Origin: Aureibacillus halotolerans
GTDB lineage: Bacteria; Bacillota; Bacilli; Bacillales; DSM-28697
Assembly: GCF_004363045.1 (NCBI RefSeq)
Contig: NZ_SNYJ01000002.1
Coordinates: forward strand, 342,020 to 406,019
Direction of reading: 5' to 3'
Length of the DNA stretch: 64,000 bases
This document shows positions 52,600-60,262 of this stretch, piece by piece. Below the pieces are notes generated by a model. It searched no databases. It was not told the origin of the DNA and was given only the letters and a program-made list of their open reading frames with translations. Position 1 is the first letter of the stretch. Every line of letters starts with the position of its first letter. A program made the position numbers and the translations under genes.

Positions 52600-52960
52600 A
52601 ATACGTTACTTACATCAGCGTAGTCAAAATGCGTAGACTCCTGCGGCAAAGCAAACACGACGAAGTCATTTTGAGTCGATGTTGCACTTGTACCCTTTAG
52701 GGTGGAACAGCGCGAGCTGAAGATCCCGCAGGAAAGCCGCTTTTTGCTTTCCGAGGAAGCTGAAGCCGTGCCCGCGGAAAGCGAAGTATTTTGACGCAAC
52801 GGACGTAATTGCAACATCGACTCGAGAGAAGCCCTCGTGATTTCTTTGTACCCAAATGGTCATAAGGGCAACATCGATTCGAAAATACCTCATCGTGTTT
52901 TCTTTGCAGCTAGTTATTTTGAGCGTAGAAATCTTCTTGGTAACACTAGACCCAATATAA
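52600..52960 (-). repeat. Structured dispersed repeat, copy G
   Basis: P1 is GTCAAAATGC (52623-52632) with GTATTTTGAC (52786-52795). P2 is TCC-T-GCGG (52639-52646) with CCCGCGGA (52771-52778). As in copy E, an inverted copy of the left module (52643-52738) is inserted in P2. The left module itself is duplicated at 52811-52849 and 52868-52906 (GCAACATCGA...TCGTG). Confidence 0.85.
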
Positions 52961-53000
52961 GGTGCGAAATTTGAGTGATGAACATACGAGGTATCCTCCG

Positions 53001-53107
53001 TTTGACAATCTATGAAACATCCGCACATCTTTTGTGGAATTTTAGCAAAGAAATTTTTGCCTCCCCCACATATTTTGACACACTTTCTCATAGTGAATAG
53101 ATATACT
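53001..53107 (+). promoter_or_regulatory. spoIIG promoter with long spacer and Spo0A-box-like sites
   Basis: TTGACA (53075-53080) and TATACT (53102-53107) are separated by 21 bases. The B. subtilis spoIIG promoter has consensus-like hexamers 22 bases apart and fires only with phosphorylated Spo0A. TTTGACA at 53074-53080 and at 53001-53007 each match the complement of the Spo0A box TGTCGAA at six of seven positions; one overlaps the -35, as in B. subtilis. Confidence 0.6.
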
Positions 53108-53128
53108 GGAAATCAGTTTAAAGGAGAA

Positions 53129-53197
53129 ATGACGAAGCTCCAAAAGCAGATTAACTTGCGTCGTTTTCGCAACAACTATGCATGGAAATGCAGGTGA
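53129..53197 (+). CDS. Possible 22-codon leader frame before spoIIGA
   Basis: ATG 53129, two bases after AAAGGAG, opens a short basic frame (MTKLQKQINLRRFRNNY, then AWKCR). Its TGA at 53195 lies inside the AGGTGA ribosome site of spoIIGA. The start spacing is short, so translation is doubtful. If real it could couple ribosomes to spoIIGA. Confidence 0.25.
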   Translation: MTKLQKQINLRRFRNNYAWKCR

Positions 53198-53205
53198 CTC
53201 CAAAA

Positions 53206-54120
53206 ATGTATGCAGACGTGATCTGGTTGTTGAATCTACTGTTTGATACGTGGCTTCTTTGGCTGACCGCTATCGTACTGAAACGATCGGTGTCGATAAA
53301 ACGTTTGCTGCTCGGTGGTTTTGTAGGATCGGTCATTGTCATTGGTGTGTTAAGTCCGTATAGTGTTTGGTTTTCTCATCCATTGACGAAGTTAGTCATC
53401 TCTGTGCTCATGGTATTGACGACCTTTGGATTTCACAAATTCAAAGCGGTAGGACAAGCGTTGCTAACGCTTTATTTTTTAACCTTCGCTATTGGAGGCG
53501 GCATGATTGCCATTTTAAATCTGCTTGACTCCTCGTATTCGGTGGAGGGCAACGTGTTGACGACGACTGCAGGTGGGTTTGGTCATCCAGTAAGTTGGGC
53601 ATTTGTTCTTGGCAGCTTTCCTGTGCTTCTGTACTTTTCCAAGAGACGTCTTACACAATTCGAAACAAAAGCGCAGACATATGAAGGGGTGTTTGATTTT
53701 CGTTTGACCCTCCATGATTCAGAAATTCGAGGTAAAGGCTTTGTCGATACAGGCAATCATTTACGTGAGCCTGTTTCTGGTCACCCAGTCATTTTTTTAA
53801 ACGCCGCTCTTTTTAATGCGATGGATCCATGGATGGAGAAGATGATTGCTGCACCAATGGAGGCTGTGGCAAGCCCCCTAGGCAACGAACGCGCATTTTG
53901 TTTGATTCCCTTTCGGACAATGGGCAACACATCATCAATGGTTGCTGGGTTTTATCCGGAGGAGCTTATGCTGTCTAAAGGAGCTTCTGTGTGGACAACA
54001 ACGAAGGTCCTGGTGGCATTTACATCAACCAACATTTCTCCAAGTGGGGAGTATGATGCCCTTCTTCATCCATCACTTGTCTCAAGCCATCCTATAACTT
54101 ACGGGGAAGCAGGAGGATAA
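53206..54120 (+). CDS. spoIIGA: Sigma-E processing peptidase SpoIIGA
   Basis: The membrane aspartic protease that cleaves pro-sigma-E when signalled by SpoIIR. The 304-residue protein has five N-terminal helices and a protease domain with GFVDTGNHLREPVSG holding the catalytic Asp. The family start is YADVIWLLNLLFDTWLL, and AGGTGA lies nine bases before ATG 53206. GTG 53194 and ATG 53182 are in-frame alternatives. sigE follows after three bases. Confidence 0.94.
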   Translation: MYADVIWLLNLLFDTWLLWLTAIVLKRSVSIKRLLLGGFVGSVIVIGVLSPYSVWFSHPLTKLVISVLMVLTTFGFHKFKAVGQALLTLYFLTFAIGGGMIAILNLLDSSYSVEGNVLTTTAGGFGHPVSWAFVLGSFPVLLYFSKRRLTQFETKAQTYEGVFDFRLTLHDSEIRGKGFVDTGNHLREPVSGHPVIFLNAALFNAMDPWMEKMIAAPMEAVASPLGNERAFCLIPFRTMGNTSSMVAGFYPEELMLSKGASVWTTTKVLVAFTSTNISPSGEYDALLHPSLVSSHPITYGEAGG

Positions 54121-54123
54121 ACA

Positions 54124-54855
54124 ATGAAAATACGTTTGACAAACTGGCGACTTTCCGCACGACGTATCTGGCTTAAGCTCCTTAGAAAACTCAAAATAAA
54201 ACCAGATGAGGTGTATTACATAGGCGGCAGTGAAGCACTTCCTCCGCCGCTGCCGAAAGACGAAGAGGCGATGTGGCTTGAGAAGTTGCCTACTGGGGAT
54301 GAGCAGGCACGATCTGTTTTAATTGAACGCAATTTACGTCTTGTCGTCTACATTGCTCGTAAATTCGAAAACACAGGCATTAATATTGAAGATCTAATTA
54401 GCATAGGGACAATTGGTCTTATTAAAGCCGTCAATACGTTCAATCCTGAGAAGAAAATAAAACTGGCTACGTATGCGTCACGATGTATCGAAAATGAAAT
54501 TTTGATGTATTTGCGCAGAAACAACAAAACAAAATCTGAAATTTCATTTGATGAGCCCTTAAACATTGATTGGGATGGCAATGAGCTCCTTCTCTCCGAT
54601 GTCATGGGAACAGAGGAGGATGTGACGACCAAAAATGTAGAGCATGACGTCGATCGTGCCCTGCTCGTTACATCACTTGAAAAGCTGAATGAACGTGAGA
54701 AGCAAATTATGGAGCTACGCTTTGGTCTTGTCGGTGGCGAAGAAAAAACACAAAAGGATGTCGCTGACTTACTTGGCATCTCGCAATCATACATTTCAAG
54801 ACTTGAGAAGCGAATTATTAAGCGATTAAAAAAAGAATTTAACAAAATGTTGTAA
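54124..54855 (+). CDS. sigE: RNA polymerase sigma-E (mother cell), pro-form
   Basis: The early mother-cell sigma factor, made as an inactive precursor. The 243 residues start with a basic pro-sequence of about 27-30 residues removed by SpoIIGA. Region 2 is [20 protein letters not shown] with [13 protein letters not shown]; region 4 ends in [31 protein letters not shown] precedes ATG 54124. No terminator separates it from sigG. Confidence 0.97.
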   Translation: MKIRLTNWRLSARRIWLKLLRKLKIKPDEVYYIGGSEALPPPLPKDEEAMWLEKLPTGDEQARSVLIERNLRLVVYIARKFENTGINIEDLISIGTIGLIKAVNTFNPEKKIKLATYASRCIENEILMYLRRNNKTKSEISFDEPLNIDWDGNELLLSDVMGTEEDVTTKNVEHDVDRALLVTSLEKLNEREKQIMELRFGLVGGEEKTQKDVADLLGISQSYISRLEKRIIKRLKKEFNKML

Positions 54856-54876
54856 TTTTGCAACGTTAGCCCTTCT

Positions 54877-54905
54877 GCATAAATTCCCTTCTGACGGAGA
54901 TACTG
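54877..54905 (+). promoter_or_regulatory. Sigma-F/sigma-G-like promoter of sigG
   Basis: GCATA (54877-54881), 14 bases, GGAGATACTG (54896-54905). This fits the forespore sigma-F pattern GYWTA / GGnrAnAnT except for the last base. sigG starts 38 bases later. In B. subtilis sigG has a sigma-F/sigma-G promoter in this gap. Confidence 0.55.
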
Positions 54906-54942
54906 ATTCCTGACATCAGTAAGACTGTTAGGAGGGACACGA

Positions 54943-55722
54943 TTGGCCCGGAACAAAGTGGAGATTTGTGGCGTTGACACATCAAAATTACCTGTACTTA
55001 AGAACGAAGAAATGCGCAAGCTTTTTCGAAGCATGCAGGCAGGAGATGACACAGCACGAGAAGAACTTGTCAACGGAAACCTTAGACTTGTTCTGAGCGT
55101 CATCCAGCGTTTTAACAACAGAGGGGAGTTTGTTGACGATCTTTTTCAAGTTGGATGCATCGGTCTCATGAAATCCATTGATAATTTTGATCTTGGACAA
55201 AATGTGCGTTTTTCAACGTATGCGGTGCCAATGATCATTGGTGAAATTCGTCGTTACCTTCGTGATAACAACCCGATACGTGTGTCACGGTCACTACGGG
55301 ACATTGCGTATAAAGCGCTTCAGGTGAGAGAACGTCTGGTGGCAGCAACGTCAAAAGAGCCAACTCCCCAAGAAATTGCAAAAGAGTTGGATATCCCTCA
55401 TGAAGACGTCGTATTTGCGCTCGATGCGATTCAGGACCCTGTGTCGCTGTTTGAACCGATATACAACGATGGCGGGGACCCAATCTTTGTGATGGATCAG
55501 ATTAGCGATGACAAACAACAAGACCTTCATTGGGTGGAGGAGATTGCGCTTAAAGAGGGTATGAAGCGTCTAAATGATCGTGAGAAAATGATATTAACGA
55601 AGCGGTTTTTTCAAGGGAAGACGCAAATGGAAGTGGCCGATGAAATTGGCATCTCTCAAGCGCAGGTCTCTCGTCTAGAAAAGGCAGCGATTCAACAAAT
55701 GAATAAGCATATTCAGCATTAG
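54943..55722 (+). CDS. sigG: RNA polymerase sigma-G (forespore)
   Basis: The late forespore sigma factor, 259 residues. The N-terminus RNKVEICGVDTSKLPVL is typical. Region 2 is NLRLVLSVIQRFNNRGE with DLFQVGCIGLMKSIDNFDL; region 4 is QMEVADEIGISQAQVSRLEK. TTG 54943 is preceded by TTAGGAGGG. A terminator follows at 55730-55767. Confidence 0.97.
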   Translation: MARNKVEICGVDTSKLPVLKNEEMRKLFRSMQAGDDTAREELVNGNLRLVLSVIQRFNNRGEFVDDLFQVGCIGLMKSIDNFDLGQNVRFSTYAVPMIIGEIRRYLRDNNPIRVSRSLRDIAYKALQVRERLVAATSKEPTPQEIAKELDIPHEDVVFALDAIQDPVSLFEPIYNDGGDPIFVMDQISDDKQQDLHWVEEIALKEGMKRLNDREKMILTKRFFQGKTQMEVADEIGISQAQVSRLEKAAIQQMNKHIQH

Positions 55723-55729
55723 CAAAGAC

Positions 55730-55767
55730 AACGACGGCGCATGATTTTCATGCGACCGTCGTTTTTG
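55730..55767 (+). terminator. Terminator after sigG
   Basis: ACGACGGCGCATG pairs with CATGCGACCGTCGT (one bulge) around a five-base loop, followed by TTTTTGC. Confidence 0.87.
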
Positions 55768-55884
55768 CGCGGATAAACAGCGATCAAAGCGCTTTTATTA
55801 GACATGAAACACATGCGTTCTTCGCTTCTAAAGGGTGATAGTAGCGCCATATACTGATAGAAGTAGAAGAAGGGAGGCGTAGAA

Positions 55885-56133
55885 TTGAAAATCTCAGAGC
55901 TGCAGTCAAAGGATGTTGTGAACGTCGCAGATGGAAAACGGTTAGGCACGGTTGGGGATCTTGAAATTCATCCACGTACTGGAAAAATTGAAGCGCTCAT
56001 TGTCCCTGGAGAGGGTAAAATTCTTGGCTTTAAACGAGAAGCTGAAACCATCATCCAGTGGGGGCAAATAGTCAAAATAGGTGCCGACGTCATTCTCGTG
56101 CGGAAACAAGAGCTTCTACAAGAGGAAGCGTAG
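55885..56133 (+). CDS. ylmC: PRC-barrel protein YlmC (YlmC/YmxH family)
   Basis: An 82-residue PRC-barrel protein (SELQSKDVVNVADGKRLGTV and KIEALIVPGEGKILGF). The family is spore-former specific and of unclear function. TTG 55885 follows AAGGGAGG. The upstream gap has a CATATACT word resembling a sporulation -10, but no matching -35. Confidence 0.9.
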   Translation: MKISELQSKDVVNVADGKRLGTVGDLEIHPRTGKIEALIVPGEGKILGFKREAETIIQWGQIVKIGADVILVRKQELLQEEA

Positions 56134-56215
56134 TGTAAGTTTGCACATTTCAGCGATACCCACAACTCTTGAGATGTGCTAAACTAAAGGGGACGTTCGA
56201 AATGAAGGGGATTAA

Positions 56216-57004
56216 ATGAACTCGGATAACATAACGCTACAAACAAAACATACGCTGCCCATTTTATACTGGGATCGCTTTTCAGATCGCTTATCCGCAG
56301 GTGTAACAACCCGACAAAAAGGAAGCAGTGCTCGTCCTTATGATTCGCTCAATTTAGGCACTCATGTAGGCGACGCTTCTACAGCCGTAACGAAGAATTA
56401 TCAGATACTTGCAGAGGAGCTTCAGTGCAATGTCAACGACTTTGTGACGACAAAGCAAGTCCACGAAACAACCATTATGCAAGCAGATAAAATGATAAAC
56501 GATGAAGAGGCGGATGGACTCTGGACGGACAAGCATGACAGCGTCATCGGTATGGTCTTTGCGGATTGCATTCCATTGGTGTTTTATGCACCAGAGGCAC
56601 ATCGTGCTGCCGTCCTTCACGCTGGTTGGCGAGGGACAGTGGCTGGCATTGGTTCTAAGCTGCTAGAACGATGGGCGCAGGATGATGTCTCGCAAACTGA
56701 GGTGTATGCGTTTATTGGGCCAGGGATTTGCCGAAGCTGTTATCAGGTGAACGAGGATGTCGTTGCGCAAGTGCCCAAAGCTTTGCGTCGACAAACAGTT
56801 ACGTCACTAGAGAATGATCAATACTTACTAGACCTGCCTACGTTAAACAAAGAGTTGCTTGTTGAGGCAGGAATGCGGAAGGATCATATCGATACAACGA
56901 CCTACTGCACGAAATGCGATTCAGAATTCTTTTTTTCGTACCGAGGGTCTCAAAGAACAGGAAGACATATGGCCTTTGCTAAACTGTGCACAAAAGGGGG
57001 CTAA
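56216..57004 (+). CDS. ylmD: Purine nucleoside phosphorylase-like protein YlmD (LACC1/YfiH family)
   Basis: A 262-residue member of the laccase-domain (YfiH/LACC1) family, which acts on purine nucleosides. Metal or catalytic residues are visible in TTKQVHETT (His), VFADCIPLVFY (Cys) and AVLHAGWRGTVAGI (His). The C-terminal CTKCDSEFFFSYR is also typical. AAGGGGATT precedes ATG 56216. Confidence 0.93.
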   Translation: MNSDNITLQTKHTLPILYWDRFSDRLSAGVTTRQKGSSARPYDSLNLGTHVGDASTAVTKNYQILAEELQCNVNDFVTTKQVHETTIMQADKMINDEEADGLWTDKHDSVIGMVFADCIPLVFYAPEAHRAAVLHAGWRGTVAGIGSKLLERWAQDDVSQTEVYAFIGPGICRSCYQVNEDVVAQVPKALRRQTVTSLENDQYLLDLPTLNKELLVEAGMRKDHIDTTTYCTKCDSEFFFSYRGSQRTGRHMAFAKLCTKGG

Positions 57005-57007
57005 AGC

Positions 57008-57688
57008 ATGATCAATACGATCCAAGACAATGTGGCCTCTGTACAGACACGCATTCATCATGCAGCCGAGAGAGCAGGACGATCTATTGAGGACGTCACC
57101 CTCATTGCGGTAACAAAATACACGACGGTTGATGTCGCAAAAGCATTGCTGCAATCGGACCTAGCAGATCTTGGTGAAAATCGTTTGGAAGGGTTGCAAG
57201 AGAAAAGTGCAGTCATTGGCAATGGAGCGAAATGGCATTTTATCGGGAGCCTTCAGTCGCGAAAAGTTGCCTCGCTTGTTGGAATCATTGATATGCTCCA
57301 TTCGCTTGACCGTGCTTCCCTCGCAAAGGAAATAAACAAGCGTTGGGAGTCACCACTGCCTTGTTTCGTCCAAGTGAATGTGTCAGGGGAACAAAGCAAG
57401 CAAGGCATTGATCCCGACAATGTCACTTCATTTATCCAAGAGCTGGCTGTTTATGAGAATATACAAATCGTCGGTCTAATGACTATGGCGCCTTTGACTA
57501 AAGATGAGAATCACCTTCGTCACTGTTTTCGCAGCCTACGTCAATTGAGAGATGAGGTTGCGAAAAAAGCCTGGTCTCATGCGCCTTGTTCGTATTTGTC
57601 CATGGGGATGTCCAATGATTTTGAGATTGCGATTGAAGAAGGAGCTACTCATGTCCGAATTGGCTCATTGCTCACAGAAGGTGTCTAG
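57008..57688 (+). CDS. ylmE: PLP homeostasis protein YlmE (YggS family)
   Basis: A 226-residue single-domain PLP-binding protein that helps balance pyridoxal phosphate and amino acid pools. The PLP Lys lies in VTLIAVTKYTTVDVAKAL, followed by DLGENRLEGLQEK, WHFIGSLQSRKV and SMGMSNDFEIAIEEGATHVR. It starts three bases after ylmD with AAAAGGGGG in front. Confidence 0.95.
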   Translation: MINTIQDNVASVQTRIHHAAERAGRSIEDVTLIAVTKYTTVDVAKALLQSDLADLGENRLEGLQEKSAVIGNGAKWHFIGSLQSRKVASLVGIIDMLHSLDRASLAKEINKRWESPLPCFVQVNVSGEQSKQGIDPDNVTSFIQELAVYENIQIVGLMTMAPLTKDENHLRHCFRSLRQLRDEVAKKAWSHAPCSYLSMGMSNDFEIAIEEGATHVRIGSLLTEGV

Positions 57689-57747
57689 AACAATGATGGC
57701 CGATGAGACAATAACCCAACGCTTCGTTCTTGAAGGAGGTGTGTGAA

Positions 57748-58185
57748 GTGGGCTTTAAAGACAAATGGAAGCAGTTCATCGGGCTAGATGATGAAGAATA
57801 TGAAGTGTATGAAAACGAAGGATACGCGCAAGAAGAAGAGCATACGGCAACAAAAGGCAAATCAAAACAAAATGTGGTCTCGTTGCAAAGTGTGCAGCAA
57901 AGCTCAAAAATGGTTCTCGTGGAGCCACGAATGTACGATGAGGCGCAGGACATTGCCGATCATCTGAAAAATCGACGTACGGTTGTTATCAACCTGCAAC
58001 GTATTTCTTCAGACCAGGCAAAACGAATCGTAGACTTTCTGAGCGGGACAGTTTATGCCCTTGGCGGCGATATACAAAAGCTCGGTCCAAATACGTTTTT
58101 GTGCACACCAGATAATGTCGATGTGTCAGGGGCCATTACTGAAATGCTTCAAACGGATACAGATCGAAGAAATAACGGATGGTGA
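57748..58185 (+). CDS. sepF: Cell division protein SepF
   Basis: A 145-residue membrane-binding partner of FtsZ that forms rings at the septum. The N-terminal amphipathic helix is [15 protein letters not shown] charged linker follows, then the DUF552 core ([20 protein letters not shown] ... [19 protein letters not shown]). GTG 57748 follows GGAGGTGTGTGAA. Confidence 0.96.
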   Translation: MGFKDKWKQFIGLDDEEYEVYENEGYAQEEEHTATKGKSKQNVVSLQSVQQSSKMVLVEPRMYDEAQDIADHLKNRRTVVINLQRISSDQAKRIVDFLSGTVYALGGDIQKLGPNTFLCTPDNVDVSGAITEMLQTDTDRRNNGW

Positions 58186-58191
58186 CGAAAG

Positions 58192-58455
58192 ATGATGACA
58201 AATATTGTTTTAGTAATATCTCAACTATTAGAAATCTATTCCTTAGTGGTCATTGTTTACGTGCTCATGTCCTGGTTCCCTAATGCACGGGAGTCATCTT
58301 TTGGCCGTATTATCGGGAGCATTGTCCGACCGTACCTTGAACCATTTCAAAAATTCATTCCTTCGCTAGGCATGATTGACATTTCGCCGATTGTTGCTCT
58401 TCTTGTACTGCGATTTGCATCGGAAGGCGCTTATAGACTTGCGTTTATGCTGTAA
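58192..58455 (+). CDS. ylmG: YggT-family membrane protein YlmG
   Basis: An 87-residue protein with two hydrophobic helices and the family pattern LMSWFPNARES...RPYLEPFQKFIP. It is linked genetically to sepF and division but has no known activity. ATG 58192 lies six bases after sepF. Confidence 0.94.
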   Translation: MMTNIVLVISQLLEIYSLVVIVYVLMSWFPNARESSFGRIIGSIVRPYLEPFQKFIPSLGMIDISPIVALLVLRFASEGAYRLAFML

Positions 58456-58457
58456 CG

Positions 58458-59237
58458 ATGACTGATATTTACCAGCACTACCGACCGGAAGAACGCGCGT
58501 TTGTTGACCAGGTGCACGATTGGGTTTCGCAGGTGGAGAGGCAATACGCGCCCAAACTGACGGACTTTCTTGATCCAAGACAACAAGCGATAGCGAAAGA
58601 ACTCGTCGGGACAAATGGCGACGTAAAATGGCATCTTAGTGGAGGTACTGATGAAGCGGAGCGACAACGCCTTTTGCTCGCACCTGATTATTTGACGCCT
58701 TCTGAAGAGGACTATCAGCTTGTGCTGCTTGAGATTGTCTATCCAGAGAAGTTTGTGTCGCTCGAGCACTCACATGTCCTCGGGGCGTTAATGAACATCG
58801 GCCTTGAACGAGCAAAATTTGGTGATATTTTAATTCGTGATCGTGTGTTTCAACTCATTGTCTCAAAAGATGTGGCTTTGTATGTGCAGTCTGAGCTAAC
58901 CTCGGTTGGACGAGCTACGGTCACTCTTGAGGAAAGACCGCTATCAAGTGCGCTTCAGATGGAGGATGACGCTGAACATCGACTACTGCTCGTCCCTTCC
59001 TTACGCCTTGATACGCTGTTGGCACAAAGCTTCAAGCTGCCAAGAACAAAGGCAACAGAGCTTATTAAAGCAAAAAAAGCTAAGGTCAATTTCCAGGTCA
59101 TTGAGCAGGCGTCCTATCCCGTACGGCCAAGCGACGTTGTATCGTTAAGAGGCGCAGGGCGTATGAAGGTAGAGTCAATTGAAGGAACGACTAAAAAAGA
59201 CAAGCTGCGGGTTAGCGTGAAAATAAAAAAAAGCTAG
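58458..59237 (+). CDS. ylmH: S4-domain RNA-binding protein YlmH
   Basis: A 259-residue protein whose C-terminal S4 domain (LRLDTLLAQSFKLPRTKATELIKAKKAKVNF) binds RNA. The N-terminal part has DPRQQAIAKEL and FGDILIRD. In B. subtilis it acts in ribosome rescue. It starts two bases after ylmG. Confidence 0.94.
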   Translation: MTDIYQHYRPEERAFVDQVHDWVSQVERQYAPKLTDFLDPRQQAIAKELVGTNGDVKWHLSGGTDEAERQRLLLAPDYLTPSEEDYQLVLLEIVYPEKFVSLEHSHVLGALMNIGLERAKFGDILIRDRVFQLIVSKDVALYVQSELTSVGRATVTLEERPLSSALQMEDDAEHRLLLVPSLRLDTLLAQSFKLPRTKATELIKAKKAKVNFQVIEQASYPVRPSDVVSLRGAGRMKVESIEGTTKKDKLRVSVKIKKS

Positions 59238-59391
59238 CCGCCTACAGCAGGAAAAAACGAGAACGCTGTCGAATAAATAGCTACTTCTGTTATTTGGTTC
59301 ATGTAGTAGCAATACCTTTTATAAGCCCTTATTTTATGTATATAGTACTAGCGATCCTAAAAATACCGACAATTCGAAGGGAGTGTTTTTC

Positions 59392-59892
59392 TTGTCCTTA
59401 ACCCCATTAGACATTCACAACAAAGTCTTCAGCCGACGCATGCGCGGTTTTCATGAGGATGAAGTCAATGAATACTTAGACCAAATCATTAAAGATTTTG
59501 AGCTTGTCATCCGAGAAAAGAAAACGCTAGAACAAAAGGTAGATGAGCTCACTGAACGCTTAAAGCACTTTTCCAACATTGAAGAGACGTTAAACAAATC
59601 AATTCTCATTGCCCAAGAAACGGCCGAAGAAGTGAAGCGCAATGCTGATAAAGAAAGCCGTCTGATCATTAAAGAGGCAGAAAAGAACGCAGATCGCATC
59701 ATTAATGAAAGCCTTGCAAAGTCACGGAAGATCACAATTGACATTGAAGAGCTCAAAAAACAAGCAATGGTTTACCGCACCCGCTTCCGTATGCTGCTCG
59801 AGGCCCAAATGGATCTCATAAGCAATGAGGATTGGGATCGTCTTATGGAAACGACTGAGGAAGAGGAAGAATTGATTGCTCGTCGTTCCTAA
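59392..59892 (+). CDS. divIVA: Cell-division initiation protein DivIVA
   Basis: A 166-residue coiled-coil protein that senses negative membrane curvature and recruits MinJ/MinD, RacA and others to the poles. The N-terminal membrane-binding domain is LTPLDIHNKVFSRRMRGFHE, and two long coiled coils follow. TTG 59392 is chosen because AAGGGAG lies eight bases upstream and the family starts here; GTG 59383 is an alternative. Confidence 0.96.
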   Translation: MSLTPLDIHNKVFSRRMRGFHEDEVNEYLDQIIKDFELVIREKKTLEQKVDELTERLKHFSNIEETLNKSILIAQETAEEVKRNADKESRLIIKEAEKNADRIINESLAKSRKITIDIEELKKQAMVYRTRFRMLLEAQMDLISNEDWDRLMETTEEEEELIARRS

Positions 59893-59896
59893 CGCC

Positions 59897-59925
59897 TTGC
59901 TTTTTCTCAAGGAATTACATATAAT
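59897..59925 (+). promoter_or_regulatory. Sigma-A promoter of ileS
   Basis: TTGCTT (59897-59902), 17 bases, TATAAT (59920-59925, exact consensus). Transcription would start near 59932, immediately before the T-box leader. Confidence 0.8.
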
Positions 59926-59931
59926 GACGAC

Positions 59932-60205
59932 ACAAGTTGATATATGAATCGTTGATAAGGACGCACTCCATTGGAAAAGTCGATTTACAGAGAGCTGGTC
60001 ATTTCGCTGAGAGACTAGCATCGAATCGGATGGAGACATCACCTTTGAGGATTTTCTTTGATCATAGACACGACAGAGCCTATGCTAGAAGAAAACGTAG
60101 CGTCTGCGATAAGGGCATAGAGTGCTTTTGATGCGTTTGATCAAGGGTAACAGGGTGGTACCGCGGGAGTCTTCTCGTCCCTTTTAGGGATGAGGAGGCT
60201 TTTTT
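59932..60205 (+). promoter_or_regulatory. T-box riboswitch (Ile) controlling ileS
   Basis: The leader senses uncharged tRNA-Ile. Stem I contains the AGAGAG and GCTGAGAG elements. A likely specifier ATC (Ile) lies at 60038-60040, before ACCTTTGAGG. The T-box AGGGTGGTACCGCGG (60152-60166) is exact. The terminator AGTCTTCTCGTCCC / GGGATGAGGAGGCT plus six Ts is at 60168-60205 and competes with the antiterminator. Confidence 0.93.
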
Positions 60206-60262
60206 GTATGTCAAAGAAAACAGATCCAAACACCAGCAGATAAAACGAAAGGGCGCGATGGA

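Larger units (their letters stand above)
52173..53060. other. Repeat-bearing gap between ftsZ and spoIIGA
   Basis: It contains a left-module fragment in minus orientation (52195-52280), module X in minus orientation (52431-52540), structured repeat copy G in minus orientation (52600-52960), then unique DNA leading to the spoIIG promoter. No gene is supported. The bpr-type protease genes of B. subtilis in this interval are absent. Confidence 0.7.

Noticed and set aside
52491-52817. 108-codon minus-strand frame after ftsZ
   Set aside because: It runs through copy G and repeats the shadow peptide of copy E; no ribosome site.
54348-55118. 256-codon minus-strand frame across sigE and sigG
   Set aside because: Antisense shadow of two well-conserved sigma factor genes; Ser/Arg-rich composition typical of reversed coding DNA.
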